Origin: Bacteroidetes bacterium UBA6183
GTDB taxonomy: Bacteria; Bacteroidota; Bacteroidia; UKL13-3
Direction: 5' to 3'
Length of the DNA stretch: 36,186 bases
Assembly: GCA_002422865.1 (NCBI GenBank)
Contig: DITN01000013.1
Location: 1-36,186, forward strand
Below the pieces are notes generated by a model. It was given only the letters and a program-made list of their open reading frames with translations. It did not search any database and was not told the DNA's origin. Of this stretch, positions 16,595-25,139 are shown piece by piece (positions within the stretch are counted from its first letter, which is position 1; each line of letters begins with the position of its first letter). A program made the position numbers and the translations under genes.

Positions 16595-18385
16595 GTGCCA
16601 CAAAGGTATTTTAAAATAATTGTATTGTTGGTTGTGCTGCAAATAAATGCAGCATACCCGCAGGCTATATACCAGATGAAGTGGTTACCTGATAGCGCCT
16701 CTGCTTTTGTGTTGAACAAACTAATGACAAATGAAAACACACGCCTAGATTCTGCGCAGTGTATTCAAAAAGTCAACCAAGTCGTACATAAACTTGCCGA
16801 GCTATCATACCTTACTGCAAGTGTATCAAATATTCAATTCAGCGATTCGGTTTGTACTATTGCCATTCACTTGGGCAATGCTTACAAATGGATTAAACTA
16901 TCAGGAGGTAATGTTCCGGAAGACATACTTACGGCAAGTGGTTGGCGACAAAATTTGTTTTACAACCAGTTGTTTAACCATCAAGTATATGTTCAAAAAA
17001 TAGCCCAAATAATCAGCTATCTAGAGCAAAATGGTTATCCCTTTGCTCAAGTAAAATTAGATAGTGTACAAGTAGTTAATGACGGAATATCAGCGTTGCT
17101 GAATTTAGATAAGGGTGATTTGGTAAAGTTTGATACCATTGAAATTATTGGTGATGCAAGTATAAAAAGTTGGTATGTAGCCAAATATTTAGGGATTAAA
17201 AAAGATGGCTTATACAACGAACAATTGTTAAAACGAATTGATGCCAGATTAAGTCAACTGCCATTTCTTCAAATTACACGTCCATCATTAATATATTTTG
17301 TTGGAGCCACAGCTAAACCCGTTGTGTATTTAACCAACAAAAAAAGCAGCAGCATAGATGGTATCATTGGTTTTGCTCCGGGTAGCGACAACAACAAAGA
17401 TAAATTACTTATTACAGGTGAAGCCAATTTGAAATTACAAAACCTTTTCGGTACCGGAAAGGCTTTTGATTTGGCATTCAGAAGTTTTTTAAATGGGTCG
17501 CAAGAGCTAAAAACGCGCATAACTTGGCCGTACATAGCACGCAGCAATATTGGGGTTGATTATGAATTAAACCTACTGAAATTTGACAGTACTTTTTTAG
17601 ATGTAAAACATGATATTGGCTTGCAATATAGGTTTGTTGGAAGTGATTACATCAAGGTGTTTTACAGCATACAAAACACTTCTTTGTTAAATGTTGATAC
17701 CAATACTGTAAAAGTAACCAAAGCTTTACCTGCATCAAACGATTTAACAGTGAATTTATACGGATTAAATGCTAAAGTGGTTCGTTACGATTATTACCTA
17801 AACCCAAGAAAAGGTTTTGGGTTTGATGTTTCGGCAGCGGTAGGTTCTAAACAAATTATTCGTAATCCCACGGTAGATGCAATTAAATTTGCCCAGCCGG
17901 ATGGTTCTGTTAAAAGTTTGTATGATACCATCAAGTTGTCCTCCACACAGTACAGGCTATTGTTTAAAGGAGATTTGTTTATACCGCTTTCACAGCGCAG
18001 TACCATAAGGGTTGAGGGTAATTTAGGGCATGTTCAAAGTCCGGTGTTGTTTTTTAGTGAGTTATTCAGACTTGGTGGAATTCGCACACTAAAAGGATTC
18101 GATGAACAAGCTATATTTGCTTCTTCATACGGAATATTGAACACAGAGATAAGGTATTTGCTGCAGCAAAATAGTCATGTAATGATATTTTGGAATGGTG
18201 CGTGGTATCAAAACGTTATCAGGAAACCAACTATTGAAGACAAACCATATGGTTTTGGTGCAGGATTAAATTTTGAGACAGGTGCGGGAATCTTTTCTTT
18301 GTATTATGCCGTAGGTAAACAATTTAACAACAGTATAGAATTTAACAAGGCTAAAATTCATTTTGGGTTTGTGAATTATTTTTAA
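16595..18385 (+). CDS. BamA/TamA-like outer-membrane protein (POTRA + surface antigen)
   Basis: The 596-residue product has a signal peptide (residues 1-23, ending YPQA), two or more POTRA-like segments (about 40-230, for instance ISYLEQNGYPFAQVKLDSVQV and VKFDTIEIIGDASIKSWYVAKYLGIKKDGLYNEQLLKRIDARLSQLPFL) and a C-terminal 16-strand barrel region with RLGGIRTLKGFDEQAIFAS, the conserved inward-loop type motif (VRGF/Y equivalent), ending in a final strand FGFVNYF. Members insert or translocate outer-membrane proteins. It is shorter than BamA and has fewer POTRA units, so it is an accessory paralogue of TamA type. The start is the GTG at 16595; an in-frame stop lies just upstream and the next ATG is past the signal peptide. 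Confidence 0.85.
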   Translation: MPQRYFKIIVLLVVLQINAAYPQAIYQMKWLPDSASAFVLNKLMTNENTRLDSAQCIQKVNQVVHKLAELSYLTASVSNIQFSDSVCTIAIHLGNAYKWIKLSGGNVPEDILTASGWRQNLFYNQLFNHQVYVQKIAQIISYLEQNGYPFAQVKLDSVQVVNDGISALLNLDKGDLVKFDTIEIIGDASIKSWYVAKYLGIKKDGLYNEQLLKRIDARLSQLPFLQITRPSLIYFVGATAKPVVYLTNKKSSSIDGIIGFAPGSDNNKDKLLITGEANLKLQNLFGTGKAFDLAFRSFLNGSQELKTRITWPYIARSNIGVDYELNLLKFDSTFLDVKHDIGLQYRFVGSDYIKVFYSIQNTSLLNVDTNTVKVTKALPASNDLTVNLYGLNAKVVRYDYYLNPRKGFGFDVSAAVGSKQIIRNPTVDAIKFAQPDGSVKSLYDTIKLSSTQYRLLFKGDLFIPLSQRSTIRVEGNLGHVQSPVLFFSELFRLGGIRTLKGFDEQAIFASSYGILNTEIRYLLQQNSHVMIFWNGAWYQNVIRKPTIEDKPYGFGAGLNFETGAGIFSLYYAVGKQFNNSIEFNKAKIHFGFVNYF

Positions 18386-19354
18386 ATGAGATTAGTAATC
18401 ATATATATCGTCATTCTGTTCAATGTGCTTTCCGGTACCGGTGCGTTGGCGCAACAAAATGCAGATAGCTTTAACTTTTCTGTTGATACTTCTTATGTAA
18501 GCGACAGCTTGTACACAGATAGTATTTATCAGGTTACAAGCGCCAGAAAAGTCGGCTCATATGGGTTGATGGATACCCTGACCAACGACACGATATTGAA
18601 CAGTATTTTTAAAAGTTACGCAACCATTAACAACCAATACATAGTGCGTAAAGTGGCACGTAAAAGTTTACCTACTGTTAAAGAAGTTAAGTTACGTGAA
18701 GTGGATCAAAACAAGTGGAAGTTCATAGCCATCATGCTTATTTTGGCTTATGTTGCCTTTGTTCGTATCTCCAATTCAAATAATTTCAGAACCTTTATTT
18801 TATCAGTGTTTAATTTAAAGTTAAGTCGCAAGATTTGGGAAGATCAACGGTCGTTTTTTGGATTTGTCATTATACAGTTGTTTGCTATTTATTTGTTTAT
18901 AGCTGCCATGTTTGTTACAAACTATATGGAGTTAAAACACCTGCTATTTTTCGAAAATTACAGTATACAATTTGGTGTGGTATTACTAGTTTTAGCCATT
19001 ATTTATTTGGCCAAGTTTTTATTGCACTACATTTTAGGTGTATTGTTACAAATGAAAAATTTGGCGGTAGGTTTTGTAAGCAATACGATATCGGTGAATA
19101 ATTTCGTGGCTCTAATCATCTTCCCTGTAACTGTATTTAGTATATACGCGAACAATCCTTTATTGGCCGGTGTACTCTCTCAAACCATCATTGCTATTTT
19201 CTTTTTTAGCGTAATATATCGTGTCATTCGAATTGTGCTTTTAAGCAATAGTTTTTTCAGTTTCCCTACATTTTATTTATTTCTTTATCTTTGCGCACTT
19301 GAAATAGCACCTTGGTTTATTATTGTTAAATTTTTAAACAATTATCACACTTGA
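18386..19354 (+). CDS. DUF4271 membrane protein
   Basis: This 322-residue protein starts with a signal-like segment (residues 1-22, ending ALAQ), then a polar stretch of about 90 residues and roughly six to seven membrane segments (for example FIAIMLILAYVAFVRI, FFGFVIIQLFAIYLFIAAMF, FGVVLLVLAIIYLAKFLLHYILG, LSQTIIAIFFFSVIYRVIRI). The LYLCALEIAPWFIIVKFL end is typical of DUF4271. Function is unknown. Its ATG directly follows the stop of the BamA/TamA-like gene, and its TGA overlaps the TTG of hemD in TTGA, so it is translationally linked to both. The pair DUF4271-hemD next to gldK is also known from Flavobacterium. Confidence 0.85.
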   Translation: MRLVIIYIVILFNVLSGTGALAQQNADSFNFSVDTSYVSDSLYTDSIYQVTSARKVGSYGLMDTLTNDTILNSIFKSYATINNQYIVRKVARKSLPTVKEVKLREVDQNKWKFIAIMLILAYVAFVRISNSNNFRTFILSVFNLKLSRKIWEDQRSFFGFVIIQLFAIYLFIAAMFVTNYMELKHLLFFENYSIQFGVVLLVLAIIYLAKFLLHYILGVLLQMKNLAVGFVSNTISVNNFVALIIFPVTVFSIYANNPLLAGVLSQTIIAIFFFSVIYRVIRIVLLSNSFFSFPTFYLFLYLCALEIAPWFIIVKFLNNYHT

Positions 19355-20109
19355 AAAACGCCAAAATAAAAAGTATCATTATTTCTCAACCCAAACCGGA
19401 GTCTGATAAGTCTCCATACTTTGAGTTAGCCAAGCGCTTAAGCTTAAAGATGGATTTTAGGCCTTTTATTACAGTGTCACCTATTCCCTTTAAAGAATTT
19501 AAAACTCAAAAAGTGAATATTTCAGAACACACTGCCATCATACTCAACTCACGTAATTCGGTTGATCACTTTTTTAGAATGTGCGCTGAAGCCAAAATAG
19601 AAATGCCTCCTGAAACCAAATATTTTTGTGTTAACGATAGTATTGCTAACTACTTGGCTAAATACATTCAGGTTCGCAAACGCAAAGTTTTTACAGGGAA
19701 ATCAACTGAAGTGGAGTTGTTAAACGTAGTAAAAAACCACCCAACAGAAAATTATCTTTTCCCATGCAGCGATTGGCGTAAACCTGATATCGAAAAGTTT
19801 ATGAAGAAGAATAAATTTAAGTACAAAGAAGCATTCTTCTACCGTATTGTATCTTCAGATTTAAGCGATTTAACCAACGTAAATTACGATATCATTTGCT
19901 TTTTTAGTCCTGCCGATATCCGTTCTTTATTTGAAAATTTTCCGGAATTTAAACAAAATAGTACACTGATTGCAGCTTGGGGTGCCACTACAGTTAAGGC
20001 GATCACAGATGCTAAATTAACAGTAAATATAATGGCTCCTAGTCCCGAAAGCCCAAGTATGATAATGGCTTTGGACAAATACATCGAATCACACAACAAG
20101 AAAGTGTAA
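19351..20109 (+). CDS. hemD: Uroporphyrinogen-III synthase
   Basis: HemD closes and inverts ring D of hydroxymethylbilane to form uroporphyrinogen III in tetrapyrrole synthesis. The family is weakly conserved in sequence, but the 252-residue length, the two-lobe layout, the INSRNSV-like motif in TAIILNSRNSVDHFF (about 67-81), VNDSIANYLAKY, and the C-terminal DIICFFSPADIRSLFENFPEF and TLIAAWGATTVKAITDAKL fit. Translation begins at a TTG that overlaps the upstream TGA (TTGA), with no alternative ATG. It is followed by a strong terminator. Its placement before the porP-gldKLMN block is conserved in related bacteria, although no heme role in secretion is known. Confidence 0.88.
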   Translation: MKNAKIKSIIISQPKPESDKSPYFELAKRLSLKMDFRPFITVSPIPFKEFKTQKVNISEHTAIILNSRNSVDHFFRMCAEAKIEMPPETKYFCVNDSIANYLAKYIQVRKRKVFTGKSTEVELLNVVKNHPTENYLFPCSDWRKPDIEKFMKKNKFKYKEAFFYRIVSSDLSDLTNVNYDIICFFSPADIRSLFENFPEFKQNSTLIAAWGATTVKAITDAKLTVNIMAPSPESPSMIMALDKYIESHNKKV

Positions 20110-20130
20110 CTTGATATAACGTTACTTTTA

Positions 20131-20160
20131 AGCGGCAACACCAGTGTTGCCGCTTTTTTT
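20131..20160 (+). terminator. Intrinsic terminator after hemD
   Basis: AGCGGCAACAC and GTGTTGCCGCT form a perfect GC-rich stem with a very short apex, followed by a run of seven T. It ends the BamA/TamA-DUF4271-hemD unit and separates it from the T9SS genes. Confidence 0.9.
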
Positions 20161-20175
20161 GTTTAAAAAAACCAT

Positions 20176-20205
20176 TTGATTTATTGAAATAATGTTGTAT
20201 ACTTG
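20176..20205 (+). promoter_or_regulatory. Candidate promoter of the porP-like gene
   Basis: A TTG at 20176-20178 (-33) and TATACTTG at 20198-20205 (-7, one mismatch to TAnnTTTG) are spaced by 19 bases, the Bacteroidota optimum. The leader would be about 25-30 bases. It follows directly after the hemD terminator. Confidence 0.6.
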
Positions 20206-20238
20206 TTTATCAAAATAAAACAACACTACATCAATCGC

Positions 20239-21195
20239 ATGAAGAAACTACTACTAGGTATATTATTAGCAACGGGTGCAAGTTCTGTATTTGCTCAGCA
20301 GGATGCGCAATTCACGCAGTTCTTCCGCAATAAACTTAATTACAATTCGGCTTTTGCGGGAAGTGAAGAAGGTAAGATTTGTGCTTCGCTATTATATCGC
20401 ACGCAGTGGTTAGGTTTTGGATCAAAAGAAAAGGGTCAAAGTCCTTCAACTTTTGGTGGTAACATTCATGCACCGTTATTTCAAGGTAAATTAGGGGTTG
20501 GTTTAAATATCTTCAGTGATAACCAAGGTTTTGAAAGTACGCTTACCCCAACACTTTCGCTGGCTTATCATCATACATTTCAAAATCAACATAAACTTTC
20601 AGGCGGTCTTGGTATTGGGTTCATCCAAAAATCATTAGATGGTACTAAATTAAAAGCTCAAGATCCTAATGATCCATCTATACCTAAAGAATCTGTTAAT
20701 GGTAATTCATTAGATTTAAACTTCGGTGTTTATTATCAGATACCTTCAATTGCTGGATTTGATAAGGTCTATGCAGGTTTATCCGGCACACACTTAAATC
20801 AAGCAAATGTAAATTATGGACCTATTAAATACACTGCTGCCATGCACTATTATTTAATGTTTGGTGGTGTTTACGACATGGGTACGTTTACGATTGAGCC
20901 TAATGTTTTTGTGAAAAATGCGGTGAAAACAACATTAGATTTAAATGTAATGACTACATACAACGGTAACATTTTAGGCGGTATCACTTACCGTACTGTT
21001 GATGCGATTGCATTACTTGCCGGATATAAATTTTCTGATGTGTCAAGTGCTATGATCTCTTACGATTTAACCACAAGTAAGTTGTCCCAGTTCAGTAACG
21101 GTACTGTTGAAATTGGTTACAGACATTGTTTTGGCTTCAAAACGGAACCACCTGTAAAAACCATCAGACCAATTTATACACCAAGATTTTTATAG
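20239..21195 (+). CDS. PorP/SprF-family T9SS outer-membrane protein
   Basis: The 318-residue product has a signal peptide (KKLLLGILLATGASSVFAQ) and the family opening QDAQFTQFFRNKLNYNSAFAGSEEGKICASLLYRTQWLGF, followed by a beta-barrel with GNIHAPLFQGKLGVGLNIFSDNQG and ending EIGYRHCFGF. PorP/SprF proteins are needed for T9SS function or for surface display of particular substrates. Placement before gldK is the order of the P. gingivalis porP-porK-L-M-N cluster, so it may be the porP orthologue, but genomes often carry many paralogues. A frame extending to a TTG at 20203 exists; the ATG at 20239 gives the proper signal peptide. Its own promoter precedes it. Confidence 0.9.
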   Translation: MKKLLLGILLATGASSVFAQQDAQFTQFFRNKLNYNSAFAGSEEGKICASLLYRTQWLGFGSKEKGQSPSTFGGNIHAPLFQGKLGVGLNIFSDNQGFESTLTPTLSLAYHHTFQNQHKLSGGLGIGFIQKSLDGTKLKAQDPNDPSIPKESVNGNSLDLNFGVYYQIPSIAGFDKVYAGLSGTHLNQANVNYGPIKYTAAMHYYLMFGGVYDMGTFTIEPNVFVKNAVKTTLDLNVMTTYNGNILGGITYRTVDAIALLAGYKFSDVSSAMISYDLTTSKLSQFSNGTVEIGYRHCFGFKTEPPVKTIRPIYTPRFL

Positions 21196-21254
21196 TGATT
21201 AACAATATATTAGCAATTATCCACGTTAAGAATCTAAAAAAAAGTACAGCTAAG

Positions 21255-21285
21255 TTGCATTTTTAGTCAAAATATATAATTTTGC
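21255..21285 (+). promoter_or_regulatory. Promoter of gldKLMN
   Basis: TTG at 21255-21257 (-33) and TAATTTTGC at 21277-21285 (-7, exact TAnnTTTGC) are separated by 19 bases, which is the full Bacteroidota housekeeping promoter. The start of transcription would be at about 21290, leaving a leader of about 25 bases before the gldK ATG. Thus gldKLMN can be expressed independently of the porP-like gene. Confidence 0.75.
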
Positions 21286-21314
21286 CTTATTCAAACTAAC
21301 TATATCATTCCAAA

Positions 21315-22616
21315 ATGAAAAACATCAAATGGTTTATATCTGCCCTGATTTTAACAACACTGTTCGGCTGTGGCATGAGCAGTGACAAGGGCGAACTAAC
21401 CGGTGTACCTGGAAGAAGAACATGGTTTCACCCACAACCTTACGGAACAATTTATGTTCCTTCAGGGTCAATCCACGTGGGTGCTAATGAGCAAGACATC
21501 CCAATGGCTCAGATTGCCCCTAACAGGCAAATCACCATCACTGCTTTTTACATGGATGAAACGGAAATTACAAACAACGAATACCGTCAGTTTGTATATT
21601 GGGTTCAAGATTCCTTGTTTAGAAATAAACTTGCCGAAACCAATCCGGAGAAATATTTCCATCCACTTCCTGAAGGGGAAGAAGATGAATCTTTACGCGG
21701 GTTAAATTGGGAAGAGAAAATTGACGAGGAAGATGTAAAAGCAACCGAGGATATCAAAAACTTTTTTTACAACCAGGCCGAAACTTATTACAAAGTGAAG
21801 CAAATTGATGTGCGTAAGTTGATATACAGTTATGAGTTTATTGACCAGCGTGCCGCTGCACAAGTTAAACGTCAAAACTGGAAAAACATTAACCGTGCCG
21901 ACTTTAAAAAGAAGAAAGAAGTAGAAATTTACCCTGATACGTTGGTTTTCATTCGTGATTACACTTATTCTTACAATGAACCAATGACTCAGGTTTATTT
22001 TTGGCATCCGAAATATGATGATTATCCTGTAGTAGGTGTTAACTGGCATCAAGCCAATGCCTTCTGTGATTGGAGAACTAAGTATCTAAATTCTTTTTAT
22101 GCTGACATTCTTGAAAATACGGTAACAAGTTTCCGTTTACCTACAGAATACGAGTGGGAATATGCATCCCGTGGTGGTCGTGATCAAACAATGTATCCTT
22201 GGGGTGGTCCTTACATCCGTAATGCAAAAGGTTGCGCGCTTGCTAATTTCAAGCCGGGACGTGGAGAATACAGTTCTGATGGTGGGGTTTATCCAATTCG
22301 TGTAGCTTCATACTTCCCGAACGATTTCGGTTTGTATGACATGGCCGGTAACCTTGCAGAGTGGACAAGTACAGCTTATGCAGAATCAGGAAACTTATTT
22401 ACACATGATTTGAATCCAGATTATCAATATGATGCCCAAGAAACAGATCCTGAAACACTGAAGCGAAAAACTATACGCGGTGGTTCATGGAAAGATGTTG
22501 CTTACTTCATACAAAATGGCTCTCGTTCATACGAGTATCAAGACAGTTGTAATTCTTACGTTGGTTTCCGTTGCGTAATGAGTTACATTGGACGTTCAAA
22601 CCGTGATAAAAATTAA
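21315..22616 (+). CDS. gldK: GldK, T9SS ring lipoprotein
   Basis: GldK (PorK) forms, with GldN, the large periplasmic ring under the outer membrane in the type IX secretion system. The 433-residue protein is a lipoprotein (lipobox LFGC, Cys19) with a formylglycine-generating-enzyme-like (SUMF1) fold: TIYVPSGSIHVGA at about 45, ITAFYMDETEITNNEYRQFVYW, VVGVNWHQANAFCDWR, FRLPTEYEWEYASRGG, MYPWGG, YDMAGNLAEWTSTAY, IRGGSWKD and SYVGFRCVM. The insert at about 125-225 is typical of GldK. The fold is structural here; no sulfatase-activating role is known. It is first in gldKLMN, and the promoter upstream is clear. Confidence 0.97.
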   Translation: MKNIKWFISALILTTLFGCGMSSDKGELTGVPGRRTWFHPQPYGTIYVPSGSIHVGANEQDIPMAQIAPNRQITITAFYMDETEITNNEYRQFVYWVQDSLFRNKLAETNPEKYFHPLPEGEEDESLRGLNWEEKIDEEDVKATEDIKNFFYNQAETYYKVKQIDVRKLIYSYEFIDQRAAAQVKRQNWKNINRADFKKKKEVEIYPDTLVFIRDYTYSYNEPMTQVYFWHPKYDDYPVVGVNWHQANAFCDWRTKYLNSFYADILENTVTSFRLPTEYEWEYASRGGRDQTMYPWGGPYIRNAKGCALANFKPGRGEYSSDGGVYPIRVASYFPNDFGLYDMAGNLAEWTSTAYAESGNLFTHDLNPDYQYDAQETDPETLKRKTIRGGSWKDVAYFIQNGSRSYEYQDSCNSYVGFRCVMSYIGRSNRDKN

Positions 22617-22671
22617 AAACACACAAACAACTAACTAATAAAAATTTAACCTTTTAAAACAGATTTCTAAC

Positions 22672-23484
22672 ATGTCAAGTTCAAACAGTTTCTTCGAAAG
22701 CACGGCTTTCAAAAAAGTAATGGCTAAAGTTTACGGTATCGGTGCCGCAGTTGTAATCGTTGGAGCGTTATTCAAAATTTTGCACTGGAAAGGTGCTGAT
22801 TTAATGCTAATGGTGGGTTTATTAACCGAAGCTTTCCTATTTACAATTTCTGCCTTTGAACCTTTACACAAAGAAACCGATTGGACTTTAGTTTACCCAG
22901 AATTAGCAGGTTTAGATCCAAAAGAAAAAAGCAAAAAGAGCAACGCTTCAGGTACTGTATCTCAGCAATTGGATAAAATGTTAGAAGAAGCAAAAGTTGG
23001 TCCTGAGTTAATTCAAAGTTTAGGTAATGGATTAAAAAGCTTAAGTGAAAATGTAACCAACTTAAAAGACCTTTCTACTGCTGCAGTTGCAACTGATGAG
23101 TATACCAAAAGTGTACAAACCGCTGCGGCTTCTGTTAATGGTATCAGTAGCTCTTACGCGAAAGCTGTTGATGCTATTGGTGGTTTAGTTACAGCTTCAG
23201 AAGGTTCAAAAGAATATGGTGTTCAAATAGACAGAATGACCAAAAACTTAAGTTCTTTAAATGCCGTTTACGAATTAGAAATTACTGAGTCAAATAACCA
23301 TTTGAAATCAATCAACGAATTCGTTGGTAACTTATCAAAAGTGGTAACTAACTTATCTGAAACACATTCAGAAACTGAAAATTTCAGAAAAGAAATGGGT
23401 AAACTTTCAACTAACTTAACTGCCTTAAACAACGTTTACGGTAATATGTTAGCTGCAATGAACGTTAACCGTACGGCTAACTAA
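22672..23484 (+). CDS. gldL: GldL, T9SS motor protein
   Basis: GldL (PorL) forms with GldM the proton-driven rotary motor of the T9SS in the inner membrane. The 270-residue product has two N-terminal membrane helices: about 20-37 (YGIGAAVVIVGALFKILHW) and about 44-62, with the conserved intramembrane glutamate at Glu53 in GLLTEAFLFTISAFEP, the residue thought to carry the proton. The basic Lys35/His38 between them are typical too. The rest (about 95-270) is cytoplasmic, rich in Ser/Asn/Lys, with coiled-coil heptads such as MLEEAKVGPELIQSLGNGLK. It is 55 bases after gldK and 64 before gldM. Confidence 0.97.
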   Translation: MSSSNSFFESTAFKKVMAKVYGIGAAVVIVGALFKILHWKGADLMLMVGLLTEAFLFTISAFEPLHKETDWTLVYPELAGLDPKEKSKKSNASGTVSQQLDKMLEEAKVGPELIQSLGNGLKSLSENVTNLKDLSTAAVATDEYTKSVQTAAASVNGISSSYAKAVDAIGGLVTASEGSKEYGVQIDRMTKNLSSLNAVYELEITESNNHLKSINEFVGNLSKVVTNLSETHSETENFRKEMGKLSTNLTALNNVYGNMLAAMNVNRTAN

Positions 23485-23548
23485 CAACTGTTTAGTTACA
23501 CAATTTTTTTATTGATTCAATAATTATAAACAAGGGAGAATATAAAAG

Positions 23549-25138
23549 ATGGCAGATAGTAATGCATCACCGAGGCAGAAGATGATTAACATGATGTATC
23601 TCGTGTTAACAGCGCTATTAGCGTTAAACGTTTCTGCCGAAATCCTGAAAGCTTTCCACTTGGTGGAAGTGAGTATGGCTCGAGCCGGTGATAATATAGA
23701 TAAAAAGAACCAAGAATCGTTAGCAGCAATTGCTAAGTACAAAGCGGATCACCCAACAGATCCAATTGCAATTGATGCAGAGGCGAAAGCCAGACAAGCA
23801 ATTGAAGTTTCAAAGGAAGCTGTGAAATACTTTAATGATTTAAAGGAAGAGTTAATTGCTGCTACCGGTGGTAGAAAAGAAGACAGCAATGGTGACGGAA
23901 AAACGGAAGACGAGGAAATTGTTGGCGCAAGTAATACAGAGATTCATGCTAACATGATGATTGTACAAAAGCGTGGAGAAGAGGTAAAGAAAAAAATCAA
24001 CGATGTACGTGAGAAACTTTTAGCTTTAGTTCCTGCAGACAAACGTGCCGGAATTAAGAGTGATTTAGTAACTCCTGATCCTCCTCCGCATGAAGGAACC
24101 AAAATTACTTGGGAGTCTCAAATGTTTGAGCATACACCTTTGGCTGCTGTTAATACCTTATTAACAAAAACCCAAAATGACATCAAAAATACAGAAGCGC
24201 AAGTTTTAGATTATTTCCGTTCTAACTTAACTGGTGACGTAATTGTTATCGACAACTTTAAAGCACAAGTTATTCCTACCAACGGTACATATGTTTCGGT
24301 GGGAAGTAAATATGCTGCAGACATATTCTTAGCTGCTGCTTCTTCTAAAACAGATGCTACTGTAACGGTTAATGGTCGCGAAATTAAAAGTGAAGAAGGA
24401 ATTGGTAAATTTGAAACTGCTCCAGGTAGTGAAGGTGAACAAAAATATAAAGGCGTAATCACTACTAAACGTGCATCAGGTAAGGTGGAACAATATCCGT
24501 TTGAGTTTGCTTTTACAGCGGTTAAACCTATCGCGGTAATTGCTGCTACTAAAATGAACGTGGTATACATTGGTTTAGATAATCCTATTTCGGTTTCCGT
24601 TCCTGGATATGCTGCAGCTGATATTAGTGTGAGTTTGGACCCGGCAAGTGCTGGACAGTTGAAACCTGATCCTAAACAAAAGGGTGCATACTTGTTATCA
24701 CTTAATAAATCAGCAAGTAAGGTAAAGGTTGTTGCTTCTGTTAAAGACAGAGGAACCGGTGCTACCAAAAGAATGGGTGAACAAGAGTACCGTGTTCGTA
24801 TGGTACCTGATCCAATTCCTGCTCTAGGAACATTAGATGTGAGTGGTAATGTTGCTTCAGCACAAATTAAGTCACAAAATGTAGTGCGTGCACCGCTTAA
24901 AAACTTTGCATTTGAAGGAGTTAATTATATTCCTTACGAATTCCAATTTGTGATGATTCCTAAGCGTGGTGGACAACCTGTTGTAGAAAAAGGAAATGGA
25001 CAAATGTTGACCAGCAATATGCAAGCAGCTCTTTCTCGTGCTGTAAAAGGTGATAAGGTTATTATTACATCTATCAAGGTTAAAGGCCCTGATGGTGCAA
25101 GACAATTACCAACTCCTTTAGTATTTGATATACAATAA
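23549..25138 (+). CDS. gldM: GldM, T9SS motor shaft protein
   Basis: GldM (PorM) is the long periplasmic shaft that joins the GldL motor to the GldK/GldN ring. The 529-residue product starts with SPRQKMINMMYLVLTALLALNVSAEILKAFHLVE, a single membrane helix (about 15-31) with the conserved polar residues that contact GldL, followed by four periplasmic domains made of beta-strands and loops; the DSNGDGKTEDEE insertion near 112-123 is calcium-binding-like in form but that is only a resemblance. The start is preceded by AGGGAG ten bases upstream, unusual here, where Shine-Dalgarno sites are rare. It overlaps nothing and gldN follows at once. Confidence 0.97.
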   Translation: MADSNASPRQKMINMMYLVLTALLALNVSAEILKAFHLVEVSMARAGDNIDKKNQESLAAIAKYKADHPTDPIAIDAEAKARQAIEVSKEAVKYFNDLKEELIAATGGRKEDSNGDGKTEDEEIVGASNTEIHANMMIVQKRGEEVKKKINDVREKLLALVPADKRAGIKSDLVTPDPPPHEGTKITWESQMFEHTPLAAVNTLLTKTQNDIKNTEAQVLDYFRSNLTGDVIVIDNFKAQVIPTNGTYVSVGSKYAADIFLAAASSKTDATVTVNGREIKSEEGIGKFETAPGSEGEQKYKGVITTKRASGKVEQYPFEFAFTAVKPIAVIAATKMNVVYIGLDNPISVSVPGYAAADISVSLDPASAGQLKPDPKQKGAYLLSLNKSASKVKVVASVKDRGTGATKRMGEQEYRVRMVPDPIPALGTLDVSGNVASAQIKSQNVVRAPLKNFAFEGVNYIPYEFQFVMIPKRGGQPVVEKGNGQMLTSNMQAALSRAVKGDKVIITSIKVKGPDGARQLPTPLVFDIQ

Positions 25139-25139
25139 G

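Noticed and set aside
24211..24768. 185-codon minus-strand frame inside gldM
   Set aside because: It is antisense to a well-conserved gene and shows no motifs or start context.
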